Position numbers and translations under genes: made by a program
Origin: Nosema muscidifuracis
Taxonomy: Eukaryota > Microsporidia > Nosematidae
Direction of reading: 5' to 3'
Assembly: GCA_028335825.1 (NCBI GenBank)
Contig: JAIOKI010000020.1
Span: forward strand, 186,001-250,000
DNA: 64,000 nt
In this document: in pieces, positions 49,933-60,451 of the stretch
Position numbering within the stretch: the stretch's first letter is position 1
Layout of the letters: each line of letters starts with the position of its first letter
The notes under the pieces: model-generated
Seen by the model: only the letters and a program-made list of their open reading frames with translations
Told to the model about the DNA's origin: nothing
The model's database searches: none

Positions 49933-50885
49933 TGGGGCATGATTAAATTATAATTATATAAAAAAAAGGGGAATTAATAACTGATTATAATTAAACTTAT
50001 TGTTTTTGTTTTATGCTTATTCGTGTACAATACTTTTACTGTAAAGTTTCTTTATGAAAAGAAATTTATTCTTTTTGACATGTGACCTCAATTTTTTGGT
50101 AGTTGATATTTAAAAAAAATTAATTAAATAAAATCAGAAATAGATATTTTTGAAAAATTCAAAGATGTTTATTCAAACTTATAATCATTAGAATTGTACA
50201 ATAAACAAAGATCTTACTTATTGTTTTAATTGATATATCACTAATATATAAGAAATAGGAAATTTATTTTTTAAGTACAATAATATGCTAATGTTAATAA
50301 AAATTTAATTAATATGATGTTTTATATAAAATAGCATTAAATCAAAAAATACAAGATAAAAATGATTAATTAAATATTTCTCCTTATTATCAATTTTTTA
50401 CTCTAAGAGACAATTTTAAATCTAGAAATACTACTTCTTAACAATTATTCTTATGCACTTTTCAAACTAAGAATATAAAAATAATTAGCATAAAGAGAAA
50501 GTAAACTGATCAATAGAATTTTTCTTGACTAAATAATAAAAACAAAAAGGGATACAAGATAAATAATACTTATTATTTTAACAAAAATTACATGGCCACA
50601 AAAAATTACTTATTATTATGCCATTTAAACTTTGTTTTTAAGGGTGAGAACATACTAAAAATTAATACGATTTATTTAGTAAATAAAATATTTTTCTGGC
50701 ATTGTACTCTTCGAAAATCTCTCAATGATAGAAAAATAATGATTTATTTGTAATTCGAGTCTTACATGTAAATGTCATATTTTTATGATAAATTAAAATC
50801 ATTTTGGGTAACAACATTTATGATAAAATTAAATACACAAAAAAGTAAGATGAATAAAAACATACTTCGATATTTTTTATAAAAT
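49933..50885. other. Spacer upstream of the USP-like gene, nothing recognised
   Basis: AT-rich, with a few slightly higher-GC pockets but no supported frame or array. Confidence 0.5.
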
Positions 50886-50957
50886 ATTCCTCGTCCGGGA
50901 ATCGAACCCGGGCCTACAGTGTGAGAGACTATCATCCTAACCACTGGACCAACAAGG
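50886..50957 (-). tRNA. tRNA-Glu (anticodon CUC)
   Basis: 72 nt cloverleaf on the minus strand. Acceptor TCCTTGT pairs with ACGAGGA, one G-U pair; D arm with GGTTAGGAT; anticodon stem ATAGT/ACTGT with loop CTCTCAC; T arm CCGGG/CCCGG with TTCGATT. Discriminator A. No intron. The TCGAACC B-box complement is at about 50902. Confidence 0.95.
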
Positions 50958-51489
50958 ATACTGACTAAAATTTATCTAAAAATGAATCTATATTTTCTGA
51001 ACCAACTAAAATATTTAAATAAAGATAGCACGCATCAGATTTTTTATTTAGGTTATATCTTTTGGTAATAAATTAAGATCAATTTGTTAAACTACAAATA
51101 TAAAACTTTTCAAAAATAAAGAATGTTTAATGAAGCTTCTCTTATCAATCAATAATTTAAAATTACAAGTCAGCCCTGAAGCTTAATTTAAAAAAAAATA
51201 CTTTTTAATATTAATACCGTACAATGGAAAATAAACAGGATCATTCTGGAAAATATAATTATTTTATTATAAATTCAAATGATTTTTTTATTATTAGATT
51301 TATTAATTTTTTACTAGTTGTATTGTTATATCAGTAAATTATTTATAATAAGATCGCATTTTTTCCAGGTTTTTTCTTTAAAATGATCACATGTCAACTT
51401 CTAATAGTTAAGAAATATTATCTAGATTATAAAATGGGTTGTTTAACTAATTTTGAAGCTTTAATTTATTTTAAATTTATTACAAGTAA
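50958..51489. other. Spacer without a recognised gene
   Basis: AT-rich with no sustained frame. The tRNA-Glu reads away from it. Confidence 0.5.
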
Positions 51490-52056
51490 TTATTTTTTAA
51501 TCATGATCATTGATATTCTACAAATAGAATCCCACAATTGAATAACATGAAACAACATTTTCATAATAGTACACCATCGTAAACAACTAACGAATTTTTC
51601 ATATTTTCTATGGTACAATAAGGAAATAAAATATGCTTCTGATAATAAACAAATAGGAAATAGAAAGTACTTATTGTAATAGATTTTCAAAAATAAATTT
51701 GAATTATCTTTATGACTAGTTAAATTAATAGCTGATATATGAAATTGAATAAAATGTGATAACAAATCAATCAAAATATACAAACAAATAAAATTATACA
51801 TCTTAGGTGATTCTTTAACAATTCTGTATCCAATAATAACTGTAGAAATTCTATCAGTGATCATATCCAAGCAAGCACCAAGTTCTGATGATTGTTTATA
51901 TAAACGAGCAGTGTATCCATCAAAGAAATCTAAAATTGCTGATATACTGTAGAATAATATAAATAATCTCGTGGGTGAATATATAGAAGCTATTAACAGT
52001 CCTAGCCTGATATATCCTATCGAATTTGGAACATTGAAAATTACTTCCAGATTCAT
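51490..52056 (-). CDS. PIS1: Phosphatidylinositol synthase (CDP-alcohol phosphatidyltransferase)
   Basis: 188 residues; CCCC 6 bases before ATG. The CDP-alcohol phosphotransferase signature is present as DFFDGYTARLYKQSSELG followed by ACLDMITD (D..DG..AR........G...D...D, about 42-68). The N-terminal FNVPNSIGYIRLGL and LDLLSHFIQFH-type helix (here LIDLLSHFIQFH, about 95-106) are typical of PI synthases rather than choline or ethanolamine enzymes. About four to six membrane helices. Makes phosphatidylinositol from CDP-DAG and inositol in the ER. The LINE 3' tail ends only about 30 bases upstream of its start codon. Confidence 0.9.
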   Translation of the reverse strand: MNLEVIFNVPNSIGYIRLGLLIASIYSPTRLFILFYSISAILDFFDGYTARLYKQSSELGACLDMITDRISTVIIGYRIVKESPKMYNFICLYILIDLLSHFIQFHISAINLTSHKDNSNLFLKIYYNKYFLFPICLLSEAYFISLLYHRKYEKFVSCLRWCTIMKMLFHVIQLWDSICRISMIMIKK

Positions 52057-52084
52057 TTATAAGGGGAGTTAATTTTTTAAAAAA

Positions 52085-52260
52085 AAAACCTGTATATTAA
52101 TCAAAAAAATAGTTTATTGAGATATTAAAGAAAGCTTATAATAAAATAAAAATAAAAAGATTTATTGAGATAAGAGAGAAAACCTACACAGCAAGTAAAA
52201 AAAATAAAATAAAATGATTTATTGAGATAAGAAAGAAAAGCCACACAGCAAGTAAAAACT
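52085..52260 (-). repeat. LINE 3' tail made of near-tandem units
   Basis: Three copies of TTTATTGAGATA- begin at 52113, 52161 and 52218. The last two continue as AGAGAGAAAACCTACACAGCAAG-like sequence with a T/C difference. On the element strand each unit ends in CAATAAA-like sequence, as at the 3' ends of copies that use target-primed reverse transcription with template jumps. Confidence 0.8.
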
Positions 52261-52722
52261 TCTACATCCAATATTTTGTGACACACACCAGCATACCATG
52301 AAGGTCTTGCTTGTAGGAAGATTGGGAACCCCTTAGGATTAGTTAAAATCCATCAGTCATAATGATTGAGACCTGCGTTCAGCAGGATTTTGGGTTATCG
52401 CCTGGTTCAATACACCAATTAAGAACACAACTCAGTTCAGCGGAATGCTACGGCATAATATGCAGCTTTGAGCCAAACCCCTCCCAGGTCAGAATTTAAT
52501 TCTTTTGTTGCTAATAAATTAGCTACTTTTGTATCAGATTTTACTCTGATGAGACATGAAGTCTACTCTTTTGTTGTACAATGATATATCTTTGTACTAT
52601 CATTTTATCAAGAAATTCTACTCTTGCAAGTAGAGCTTTTCTTCCTGTTGGTGAAGTCTTGATGTCATTTATATTACCAATGATCATCTTAACTTGTTCT
52701 ATTTTTGTTAGAGTTAAAGAAT

Positions 52723-55700
52723 TTAACTCTGAATTTTGTTCTCATAAAGAGATCTTGTCTCAGATAAGGATGGACAATCTAACAGGAAATGTTCAAGATT
52801 TTCCTGTTCTCCCTCACATAGAAAGCAATGTTCTCTATAATACTGAGGGATTCTACGAGCATTAGCTAACGCAGAAGACCATCTAATTAAATTACATCTT
52901 ATTTTAGTGTAATTCCTTATCTGTCTCTTATTTATTTGTGTTAGTATGTACTTGAGTTGAGACTCAAATATACCATACTGTGCTGCTAGTGAGGATGCTA
53001 TGGTAGTATTATAGGATCTCCTACCTTTCAATACCTCTATTATTCTTTGTTTGGCTACTTTGTAGTCAATACTTTCATAGTCGTGTCCGACATATCTTTT
53101 ACACCACCGTCGAGTTCTTGAACTCCATGTAGTCTTTTTGGCTCTTGGAACTTGTTCTACAAATTCCGAGATTATAGTTTTGTTGTGTTTCCACTTCCTT
53201 AATGCTCTAAAGCGATTTAGAGCTGCTTGTATTTGAATCCTGTTAATACAGAACTCATCCATTATCCTATCTAATGGAACTATTTTTGTCCAGAATATCA
53301 TCCGGACAGCTTTTCTGAGAATCCTACTGATTCTCCCTGATCTTGTACTAGACATTCCCCATAACTCACTACCGTACATGAGTGCAGGTACTAGTACATT
53401 CTTTATTAGTATTCCCTTGAACGGAATACATATACTCTTGTTAAGAAGCTTTGGTTTCAATGCTTCTAATGCTTTTTTGCCTCTAAAGGCTCCATCTTTT
53501 ACAAGATGATCTTCGAGGGTGCTTCTTTTAATCAAAACACCCAAATACCTGTATTCTGTGACTTCACAGATCCTTCCGAAGTCAATATCTATAGAGATAT
53601 CTTCTGACTCATAGCTTGTATTGGTGTTCCATACGAGAATACCACTTTTGTTACAGTTAACTCTCATTTGATTGTCAACTGCCCATTTACTGATTTGTTG
53701 AATTTTTAGTTCCAAATCATTTTTTGAATCACCAAAGACAACAATGTCATCTGCAAACATCAGTCCTGGTATTGCTATTGTTGATCGAGGTACAATCACT
53801 TTTGTCATGTCATCAAAAATGTCATTAATAAACAAATTGAACAACATTGGAGAACAAGGGCATCCTTGTCTCACACCTTTTCTGTAGCTATAGTCACTGC
53901 TTGTATCTCCACCTATGCGGATTCTCATTTGTGTGTTACCATATATATCTTTCAATGTATTGATAAGATACTCTGGTATACAATACTTTTGTAGCTTATT
54001 AAATAATAGCTCATGGCTAACATTATCATAAGCTTTTTCGAAGTCTATGAAGCACAGATATGTCTTCAGACTTCGAAATTCTCTTCTTTTAACAACTTCT
54101 AATAAAGTTGCTACCTGGTTCATACATTCTTCTCCTGCTCTAAATCCAGCCTGATAAGGAGAAAGAATGTTATTTGTATCGACAAACTGTGTAAGTCTAT
54201 CATTGATTATTTTGAGGTATATTTTACTGATTGTATTAATCAGTGCAATACCTCTATAGTTGTTGATATCTGTTTCATCTCCCTTTTTATGGAGGCATAC
54301 CATATCAGCAGCACTCCAATAAACAGGTGGGCTGGCACCTGTTATAAATTTGTTGATCTCATCCACCAGGAATGAGGGCAGCTTTTTATCTACTAGACTA
54401 GGCCTAAGTAGTACCTTGTATAGCTCAGTTGGAATTTCATCCGGACCGGCTGCTTTGTTATTGCCACAATTATTTGTAGCTTTTATTAATTCCTCCATTA
54501 TGACGTCATCAGGAGGCTCTTTTAAAATACTTTTGTTGTATATAGAGTCACTATCTACAGTTGATGTTGCTAATTTAGCATAAAATTTGTTAGCTATTTC
54601 TAGCTTCTTTTGTTGCTCATTGTGAGCTCTGCCCTCCTCGTCTTGAAGACAAACATTGTCTAGCCTAACTGATGTGTTAGACATACCCTTTAGCCACTTC
54701 CAGAAATCTCTAGAGCGATTACTTTTATAGAGGTTTATGCCATTAAAGGCCCAGAGATTAGCTCGTTCTCGCCGAACCTTCACTCTTGTTTCCTCAACTT
54801 CTTTTTTTAATGTCAAATACCTAAAAGCATTTACATCATTCCATTGTTTTAGTACTCGCTTTGTGGCAAGTCTAAATCTTTTATACACATTAATGTGTTT
54901 CCATTTAATAGGTAATCCTTTTCTTACCTTAACTTTATCGTACACCTTTTCAGTTGTACATACTTCTTTTAAAACTCTAGGGAGTTCTTCTATTGTGAAT
55001 AGTTTCCTATTCAAAAGCTGACTCAATTTCTCTTCAATAAGAGGATCTTGCATCTTCTTTCTGTTATATGTAAAAGATGTCTCTACTACTGGAGAAGGAA
55101 GAGTTATATATCTTCTAAGTAGTAGATGATCTCCTACAGCCCATCTTTGTGAGATAGTAACCTTCTCACTATCTTGTTCTAAGACTCTAAAGATCGTATC
55201 AATACGTCTTTTTGAGACTTTACCATTACTCAGGATTCTAGTTCCTGATACTCTATTGTAGTTGATAAGAGGATTTAAACCTCCAGCAACAAGCTTTTGT
55301 TTGAGAGTTGAATCTTTACAATTCATATCTCCCATTACTATAATCTCCTTGTAGGATCTTTTATTCTTCTCAATATTAAGAAGGTTGATTAATTTTATGA
55401 GAGTTAATTGCTTAAGCTCTCTATCTTGTGGCACATAGACATTGATAACTAGTATCTTTGTCCATCCTGTACTTGTTTTGAATTCAACAACCGTTTGTAG
55501 GATGTTTTCATCATTACCTTTTTTAGAACATCTCACTGCTCCACTTTTTCTTACCAAGGTCATTAAACCTGGTTTGTTTTTACCTATGGCAGGTGTTTCC
55601 ACTACAATATACTTTTCTAGTCTTCCAATAAAAGTGGATTTCTTCCATGTTTCTTGTAGACATAAAATTGATGGTTTCTCTACTTTCAAAAGGATCTCTA

Positions 55701-55848
55701 AGTCTTCCTTCTTCCCATAAAGATGATTTATATTAAGACTACAAAGCTTAACTTTGTCGAGAGTCTTTAACTTTTGTACCTGCTTAAACTTAGCTGGTTT
55801 TTCTTTTAACACATTAATGTTTAGCTGCTTTAATGCATTAATGAAGTA
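52723..55848 (-). CDS. LINE polyprotein: APE endonuclease and reverse transcriptase
   Basis: About 1,040 residues inside the element. The endonuclease (first 230) shows KLCSLNINHLYGK, ILCLQETW, KEIIVMGDMNCK, RRIDTIFR and AVGDHLLLRR, holding the catalytic Asn, Glu, Asp/Asn and His of the APE fold. The reverse transcriptase has NNYRGIALINTISKIY, CFIDFEKAYDNVSH, GVRQGCPCSPMLFNLFINDI, LMFADDIVVF (FADD box at about 53755) and YLGVLIKR. A C-terminal zinc knuckle CFLCEGEQENLEHFLLDC lies near the end. The frame is open upstream into the A-run and the neighbouring copy, but there is no ATG between the element's 5' end and the endonuclease, so its own start codon is missing or not AUG. About 60 further codons homologous to the other copy's end lie in another frame (52541-52740), a one-step frameshift near 52730. 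Confidence 0.92.
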   Translation of the reverse strand, partial: YFINALKQLNINVLKEKPAKFKQVQKLKTLDKVKLCSLNINHLYGKKEDLEILLKVEKPSILCLQETWKKSTFIGRLEKYIVVETPAIGKNKPGLMTLVRKSGAVRCSKKGNDENILQTVVEFKTSTGWTKILVINVYVPQDRELKQLTLIKLINLLNIEKNKRSYKEIIVMGDMNCKDSTLKQKLVAGGLNPLINYNRVSGTRILSNGKVSKRRIDTIFRVLEQDSEKVTISQRWAVGDHLLLRRYITLPSPVVETSFTYNRKKMQDPLIEEKLSQLLNRKLFTIEELPRVLKEVCTTEKVYDKVKVRKGLPIKWKHINVYKRFRLATKRVLKQWNDVNAFRYLTLKKEVEETRVKVRRERANLWAFNGINLYKSNRSRDFWKWLKGMSNTSVRLDNVCLQDEEGRAHNEQQKKLEIANKFYAKLATSTVDSDSIYNKSILKEPPDDVIMEELIKATNNCGNNKAAGPDEIPTELYKVLLRPSLVDKKLPSFLVDEINKFITGASPPVYWSAADMVCLHKKGDETDINNYRGIALINTISKIYLKIINDRLTQFVDTNNILSPYQAGFRAGEECMNQVATLLEVVKRREFRSLKTYLCFIDFEKAYDNVSHELLFNKLQKYCIPEYLINTLKDIYGNTQMRIRIGGDTSSDYSYRKGVRQGCPCSPMLFNLFINDIFDDMTKVIVPRSTIAIPGLMFADDIVVFGDSKNDLELKIQQISKWAVDNQMRVNCNKSGILVWNTNTSYESEDISIDIDFGRICEVTEYRYLGVLIKRSTLEDHLVKDGAFRGKKALEALKPKLLNKSICIPFKGILIKNVLVPALMYGSELWGMSSTRSGRISRILRKAVRMIFWTKIVPLDRIMDEFCINRIQIQAALNRFRALRKWKHNKTIISEFVEQVPRAKKTTWSSRTRRWCKRYVGHDYESIDYKVAKQRIIEVLKGRRSYNTTIASSLAAQYGIFESQLKYILTQINKRQIRNYTKIRCNLIRWSSALANARRIPQYYREHCFLCEGEQENLEHFLLDCPSLSETRSLYENKIQS

Positions 55849-55864
55849 AAAAAAAAAAAAAAAA

Positions 55865-56460
55865 TAAAAAATATTTATTGGAAAATTAAAATCAGTATAG
55901 AAGAAAAACAATTCGGCCACCAAAATCTCCACTGAGAAAACAAACATCAATAGTGCGCTTTACACGCCAGCATACCTTTACGGCCTCGCTTTTAGGAGAA
56001 AATATCGTTCCCTTAGGACTACTTAAAGTCATAGCCATGAAGGCTATAACCTGTCAAGAGACAGGTAGGAACGTATCGCCTGGCTTAATACACCAATTAA
56101 GAACACAACTCAGTCCAGCGAAAGTAATACAGCATACAGTATCATGCCCGACCTCTCCTAGGTCTAAAAATAAAAATCTTTCTGTTAATAAATTAACACA
56201 TTTTCTTTCATTACTGAATTATCTTGTACTTTGATTAAGTTCTTTGAGTCTATTATGAAATATAATAGCTCTAGATATAACCATTCTATCTAAGAATTCT
56301 ATGATGCAACAGAGCTCTTTAATTTTATCTGGATTATTTCTTAATCCGTCCTTATTACCAAGAATTAATTTTATTTTATCCTGGTTAGTTGTTCTAGAAC
56401 ACTTCAATATCGGCAAATTCTCTTCAAAAGAGAACCTGTTTGATCTGTGAATCTCTTATG
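55865..56460 (-). mobile_element. 5'-truncated second LINE copy, head-to-tail with the first
   Basis: Same orientation. It retains the C-terminal coding end (in frame at 56219-56450; includes IIEFLDRMVISRAIIF, matching VEFLDKMIVQRYIIV of the other copy) and the 3' region with shared blocks such as CGCCTGG, ACACCAATTAAGAACACAAC, TCAGTCCAGCG and ATACC with TCGGCCACC. Divergence from the first copy is substantial, so this is a related but older or different subfamily member. Its 3' A/T-rich end (AATAAATATTTTTTATTTT on its strand) meets the first copy's 5' end directly. Upstream lies the end of the LSU rRNA gene. Confidence 0.88.
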
Positions 56461-56619
56461 TTATACACTATTACAATACCTCTATATTATTTTTTGTTTG
56501 AGCAAAGTAATTATAGAATATATTCTTAAAAACATATTCCTACTCACATTTCTTATTAACAATCTTAACTATAAAAATCACATACACACCTACACTGTAA
56601 TACAAAAAGCAGTAACCTC
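56461..56619. other. Short spacer between LINE pair and LSU
   Basis: AT-rich with no feature recognised; the exact LSU 3' end is not sharply defined within it. Confidence 0.5.
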
Positions 56620-56831
56620 AAAATGTCGGCATACACCTTCATTCTTACAGTTCTGCTTAATAGAGTAGTATTCTCCCAAATGTATCTTTGAGCTACGCTT
56701 CAGGCTTAAGAGGCTTTCAGCCTTAATCGAAACGACGTATCTAAGCAACATAACTTAATAGTTAATCGCACTACCAGTGGTCATCACTTAGAGTTCCTCT
56801 CGTACTATCAAAGTTCACTCAAAAATACTTA

Positions 56832-56873
<42 letters not shown>

Positions 56874-57308
56874 TCTCACGTTCCTCATTACCGGGTGAAC
56901 AATCCAACACTTCGTAACATATACACTACGATGATCAGAAGAGACGACATCGAAGAATCAAAAAGCAGAGTCGCTATGATCGCTTGCCTGCTACAAGCCA
57001 GTTATCCCTGTGGTAACTTTTCAATCACCCAATACATAATGAATGTAATTGGGATCGCTAGGCCAAGGTTTCCCTACTAAATACAGTCATATGTATAAAG
57101 TAAAGCAGATTTATTCCCTTATAATAAACTGATGGTTACCATCCATCATTCATCTACCTTAGGACAGCTGTGTTACTTTTTAACAGCTGTACCGCCCCAG
57201 CCAAACTCCCCATATATCCAAATAAACAAATATTCAAACATACTAGTGGTTTCACAAATCATCTCCCACCTCTCTACAATATACCGAATAATTATTAGAA
57301 CATACTAA

Positions 57309-57340
<32 letters not shown>

Positions 57341-57439
57341 GATATACAACAAGCCCGTTCCCTTGTCTCGTGGTTTCACAAAATTGTAAGTAGGGACAGT
57401 AGGAATCTCGTTGCTCCATTCATGCGCGTCACCAATTAA

Positions 57440-57492
<53 letters not shown>

Positions 57493-59055
57493 ATTCGCTT
57501 ACACAACTTTAACAATAAATGCACTGGGCAGAATTCACTTCTTGTAATACAAAAAGCTATGTTTTTAATAAACAGTCAGATTCCTTACATAGTAAAAGTT
57601 CTAGCATGCTAGAGCCAATCTTTATCCCAAGGTTACAGATCTAATTTGCCGAATTCCCTTACTTACTTTAATTTAAAATATCTGTTATGATACAAAGACA
57701 CCTGATGCGGTATAGGTACGGCTACACTACTTCTTTTTTATCAAGTATATATAACACGTATTTCTTATCATGACAATCCATACGTACACACAGTCTAATT
57801 CATTTTTCTTACACCGCTTATATACTGTCATCATCAAGTCGCCTTGCAGTAGTCAAGTGAAGAACTATTGATCTTCTTTGTTTTTACAATAACACCGACT
57901 CACTTCAATACCATTGAAAACCCTAGTCTATATCTATACAAATATATTGTTACTGCCTCCAAGATCGGCCCATTTGTTTCTTCCATATACATTCACACAT
58001 ATACTTCAATACAAACAAATTGCACAGCTACCTAAATACTCATATAGAAACATCTCATAAAAGTAGTCATCTTCTTCCATTTTATACAATAATACATTCG
58101 GTAGGTACGTTGTAACACGTTTCTTAGCGGATTTCTACTTCCATAACAACCGCCCTACTGTCTCAATGTATTCATCATATTTATGGTATACTGTCTACTA
58201 TTTAGAATATTTAATGTTCCATAAGGTTCATCCCTTTTTGCACATCATTCTTACAATCATGTGCCCACTAGTCATACAATAGATTCATTCTGTAAACCTA
58301 ATCTACAGAAGACCATAGAATTAAAGATTTCTCATAGTCGAGACTATAACAGTGTCCTACATCTATGTCCTATATACAATGACTGCTGTCCTGAGAGACA
58401 TTTCGCTGTGAACCAGCTACCACACAGTTCGATTGGTCTTTCGCCACTATACACATCTTAAATCATCGATTTGCACGTCAGAATGATTATGGTCTTCCAA
58501 TAAACTGTTGCTTATCTTCAACCAGAACATGCATAGTTCACTGTGTTTCGGGTCTTATAGTTATAACTTGTCATATTAATAACGACTGAGCCATTATCTT
58601 GCTATAACTATAATCTCCTTGGTCCGTGTTTCAAGACGGGTCCTTAAACATAAGGCTGCCCCACACATTTTCACAAATTCCTTCGCAGTACTTATTTGCT
58701 ATCGGTATGCCATTATATTTAACCTTAGATATCTCATTCTACCTGTATTCAGACTGCACTACCAAGCAGCCCTACTCGCTGATACTTACTATTTTATTCA
58801 ACTAACGAATATTATATTCTGTACAAATAAGTAATAAAATAGTGATTTACATCTCCAATAGGATTACAATCACGGGTTGCTTCTTGTTCACTCGCTGCTA
58901 CTACAGAAATCCTGGTTAGTTTCTTTTCCTCCTTCTAATGATATGCTTAAGTTCAAAGGGTCCTCTATACACATCTGTATATATTCGGTAACAATGCTTT
59001 CGTATTCATCTACGACCTTCATCGCTGTGGCATCCTATTGATCCCATGTGTGGGT
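56620..59055 (-). rRNA. Large-subunit rRNA with fused 5.8S-like 5' end
   Basis: Minus strand. The 5' end holds the 5.8S-like stretch (CACAGCGATGAAGGTCGTAG and ACGAAAGCATTGTTACCG on the minus strand, about 58985-59055), passing without ITS2 into AACTTAAGCATATCATTAG (about 58930-58950). The sarcin/ricin loop (AGTACGAGAGGAACTC) is at about 56796-56811. About 2.4 kb, far shorter than typical eukaryotic LSU. Loss of ITS2 and fusion of 5.8S to LSU are hallmarks of Microsporidia. Both end coordinates are approximate. Confidence 0.93.
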
Positions 59056-59206
59056 AAAATAATAATATATATTATTATAACATATATATATAATATATAT
59101 TAGTATAACATATATATATAAATATACACTAGTATAATCTATATATAAATTTAATATATAATATAACATATATATATATTAATATACATTAGTATAATAA
59201 CTGTTA
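59056..59206 (-). other. ITS between SSU and LSU
   Basis: About 150 bp of (TA)-rich sequence with imperfect repeats of TATAACATATATATATAA and ATACATTAGTATAA. It is the only internal spacer of the rDNA unit. Confidence 0.8.
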
Positions 59207-60451
59207 CTCGATATGATCCTGCTAATGGTTCTCCAACAGCAACCATGTTACGACTTATATCAGATCTAATACATCTTGTTCAAGTAGTTTACACTAATTT
59301 CACAACATATATCATCTTAGATAGCGACGGGCGGTGTGTACAAAGAACAGGGACACATTCAATTCTACTTATTTAATAAAATTTACTAGCAATTCCAAGT
59401 TCAAATATCTCTTACAAAATATTATCCCATAAAGATTCATATCTATTGTATTGCGCGTGCAGCCCAAAATGTCTGAGGGCATAACGGACCTGTTTTAATC
59501 CTTTCCTTCCTACACTGATTGTGTCTGTCTATAAGGGTCTCACGTCTTGTTGAAATTAATCAAAACTTCACAGCATCCATTGAAAACGGCCATGCACCAC
59601 TATTATCATTCTCAAATTCCATTCTCGCTGAATAATAAAATATTGGTAAGTTACCTCGCGTTGAGTCAAATTAAGCCGCACAATCCACTCCTTGTGGTAT
59701 TCTTCCGTCAATTTCTTTAATTTTCAATCTTGCGATCATACTATCCCCAGAGCCAAAAAACTCTAATTTCTATTATGTAATACAAATACTCATATCACAT
59801 CGTCGGCATAGTTTACTGCTGGAACTACAATGGTATCTAATCATCTTCGATCCTCCAGCTTACGTCCTTGTTCAAAAAATACATACAAGTGTACAGCTTT
59901 CGCTTCTGTTCGTCCAGTCAGGGTCGTCACATTTCATCTCTCTCCCAACTATACAGTACACCTCATATTGCTTCTTAAAAATAAACTACGGACTTTTTAA
60001 CTGCATCAATCATCATACACACTCTTGGAACAAGTATTACCGCGGCTGCTGGCACTTGATTTGCCCTCCAATTAATCACCTCATATGTTTTTACAATATG
60101 AAACAATATCTATTACTTCCCATAACTGCCTCAGACAAAATCCATAGGTCAAGTTTCGCCCCTGCTGCAATCCTTAGACTTAGTAGCCGTCTCTCAGGCT
60201 CCTTCTCCGGAATATTACAAAGTAATACCGTTACCCGTTACTGCCTTGTTAAGCCATTACCTTAACAACTAGCTGATAGGTCTCACTCTTACTGTATACA
60301 ATTATCTACACTTTAACGTAGTTATCATCAATATACATAAAATAAAGTGAGTATGTATTACTGAACAGTCCATTTTTCAGATACTTCTTCAAAAACATGC
60401 ATGGGTTAATCTTAGGGAATAGCGTCTACGTCAGGCAGAATCAACCTGGTG
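59207..60451 (-). rRNA. Small-subunit rRNA, microsporidian size
   Basis: Minus strand. It starts with CACCAGGTTGATTCTGCCTG (60451 downward) and ends with the TTGGAGAACCATTAGCAGGA region (about 59222-59241). Universal landmarks: GTGCCAGCAGCCGCGGTAAT at about 60036-60055, the TTAAAGAAATTGACGGAAG region at about 59703-59721, and TACACACCGCCCGTCGC at about 59323-59339. Length about 1,245 bp compared with about 1,800 in most eukaryotes, matching microsporidia. End coordinates are accurate to about 10 bp. Confidence 0.96.

Larger units (their letters stand above)
52085..55848 (-). mobile_element. APE-type non-LTR retrotransposon (LINE), nearly intact
   Basis: One element on the minus strand, about 3.76 kb. 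It holds a single long open frame (endonuclease then reverse transcriptase, listed separately), then a 3' region of about 640 bp ending in an AATAAA-rich tandem tail at 52085-52260. Its 5' end adjoins a run of 17 A (17 T on its own strand) at 55848-55864, behind which lies a second, truncated copy. Base composition is clearly richer in GC than host genes, a sign of different origin or of recent arrival. No target-site duplication can be identified with certainty. The family (RTE, Tad or other APE clade) needs a tree. Confidence 0.9.

Noticed and set aside
56895-58834. Several 60 to 93-codon frames within the LSU region
   Set aside because: They lie inside rRNA sequence on the non-transcribed strand; rRNA explains the composition.
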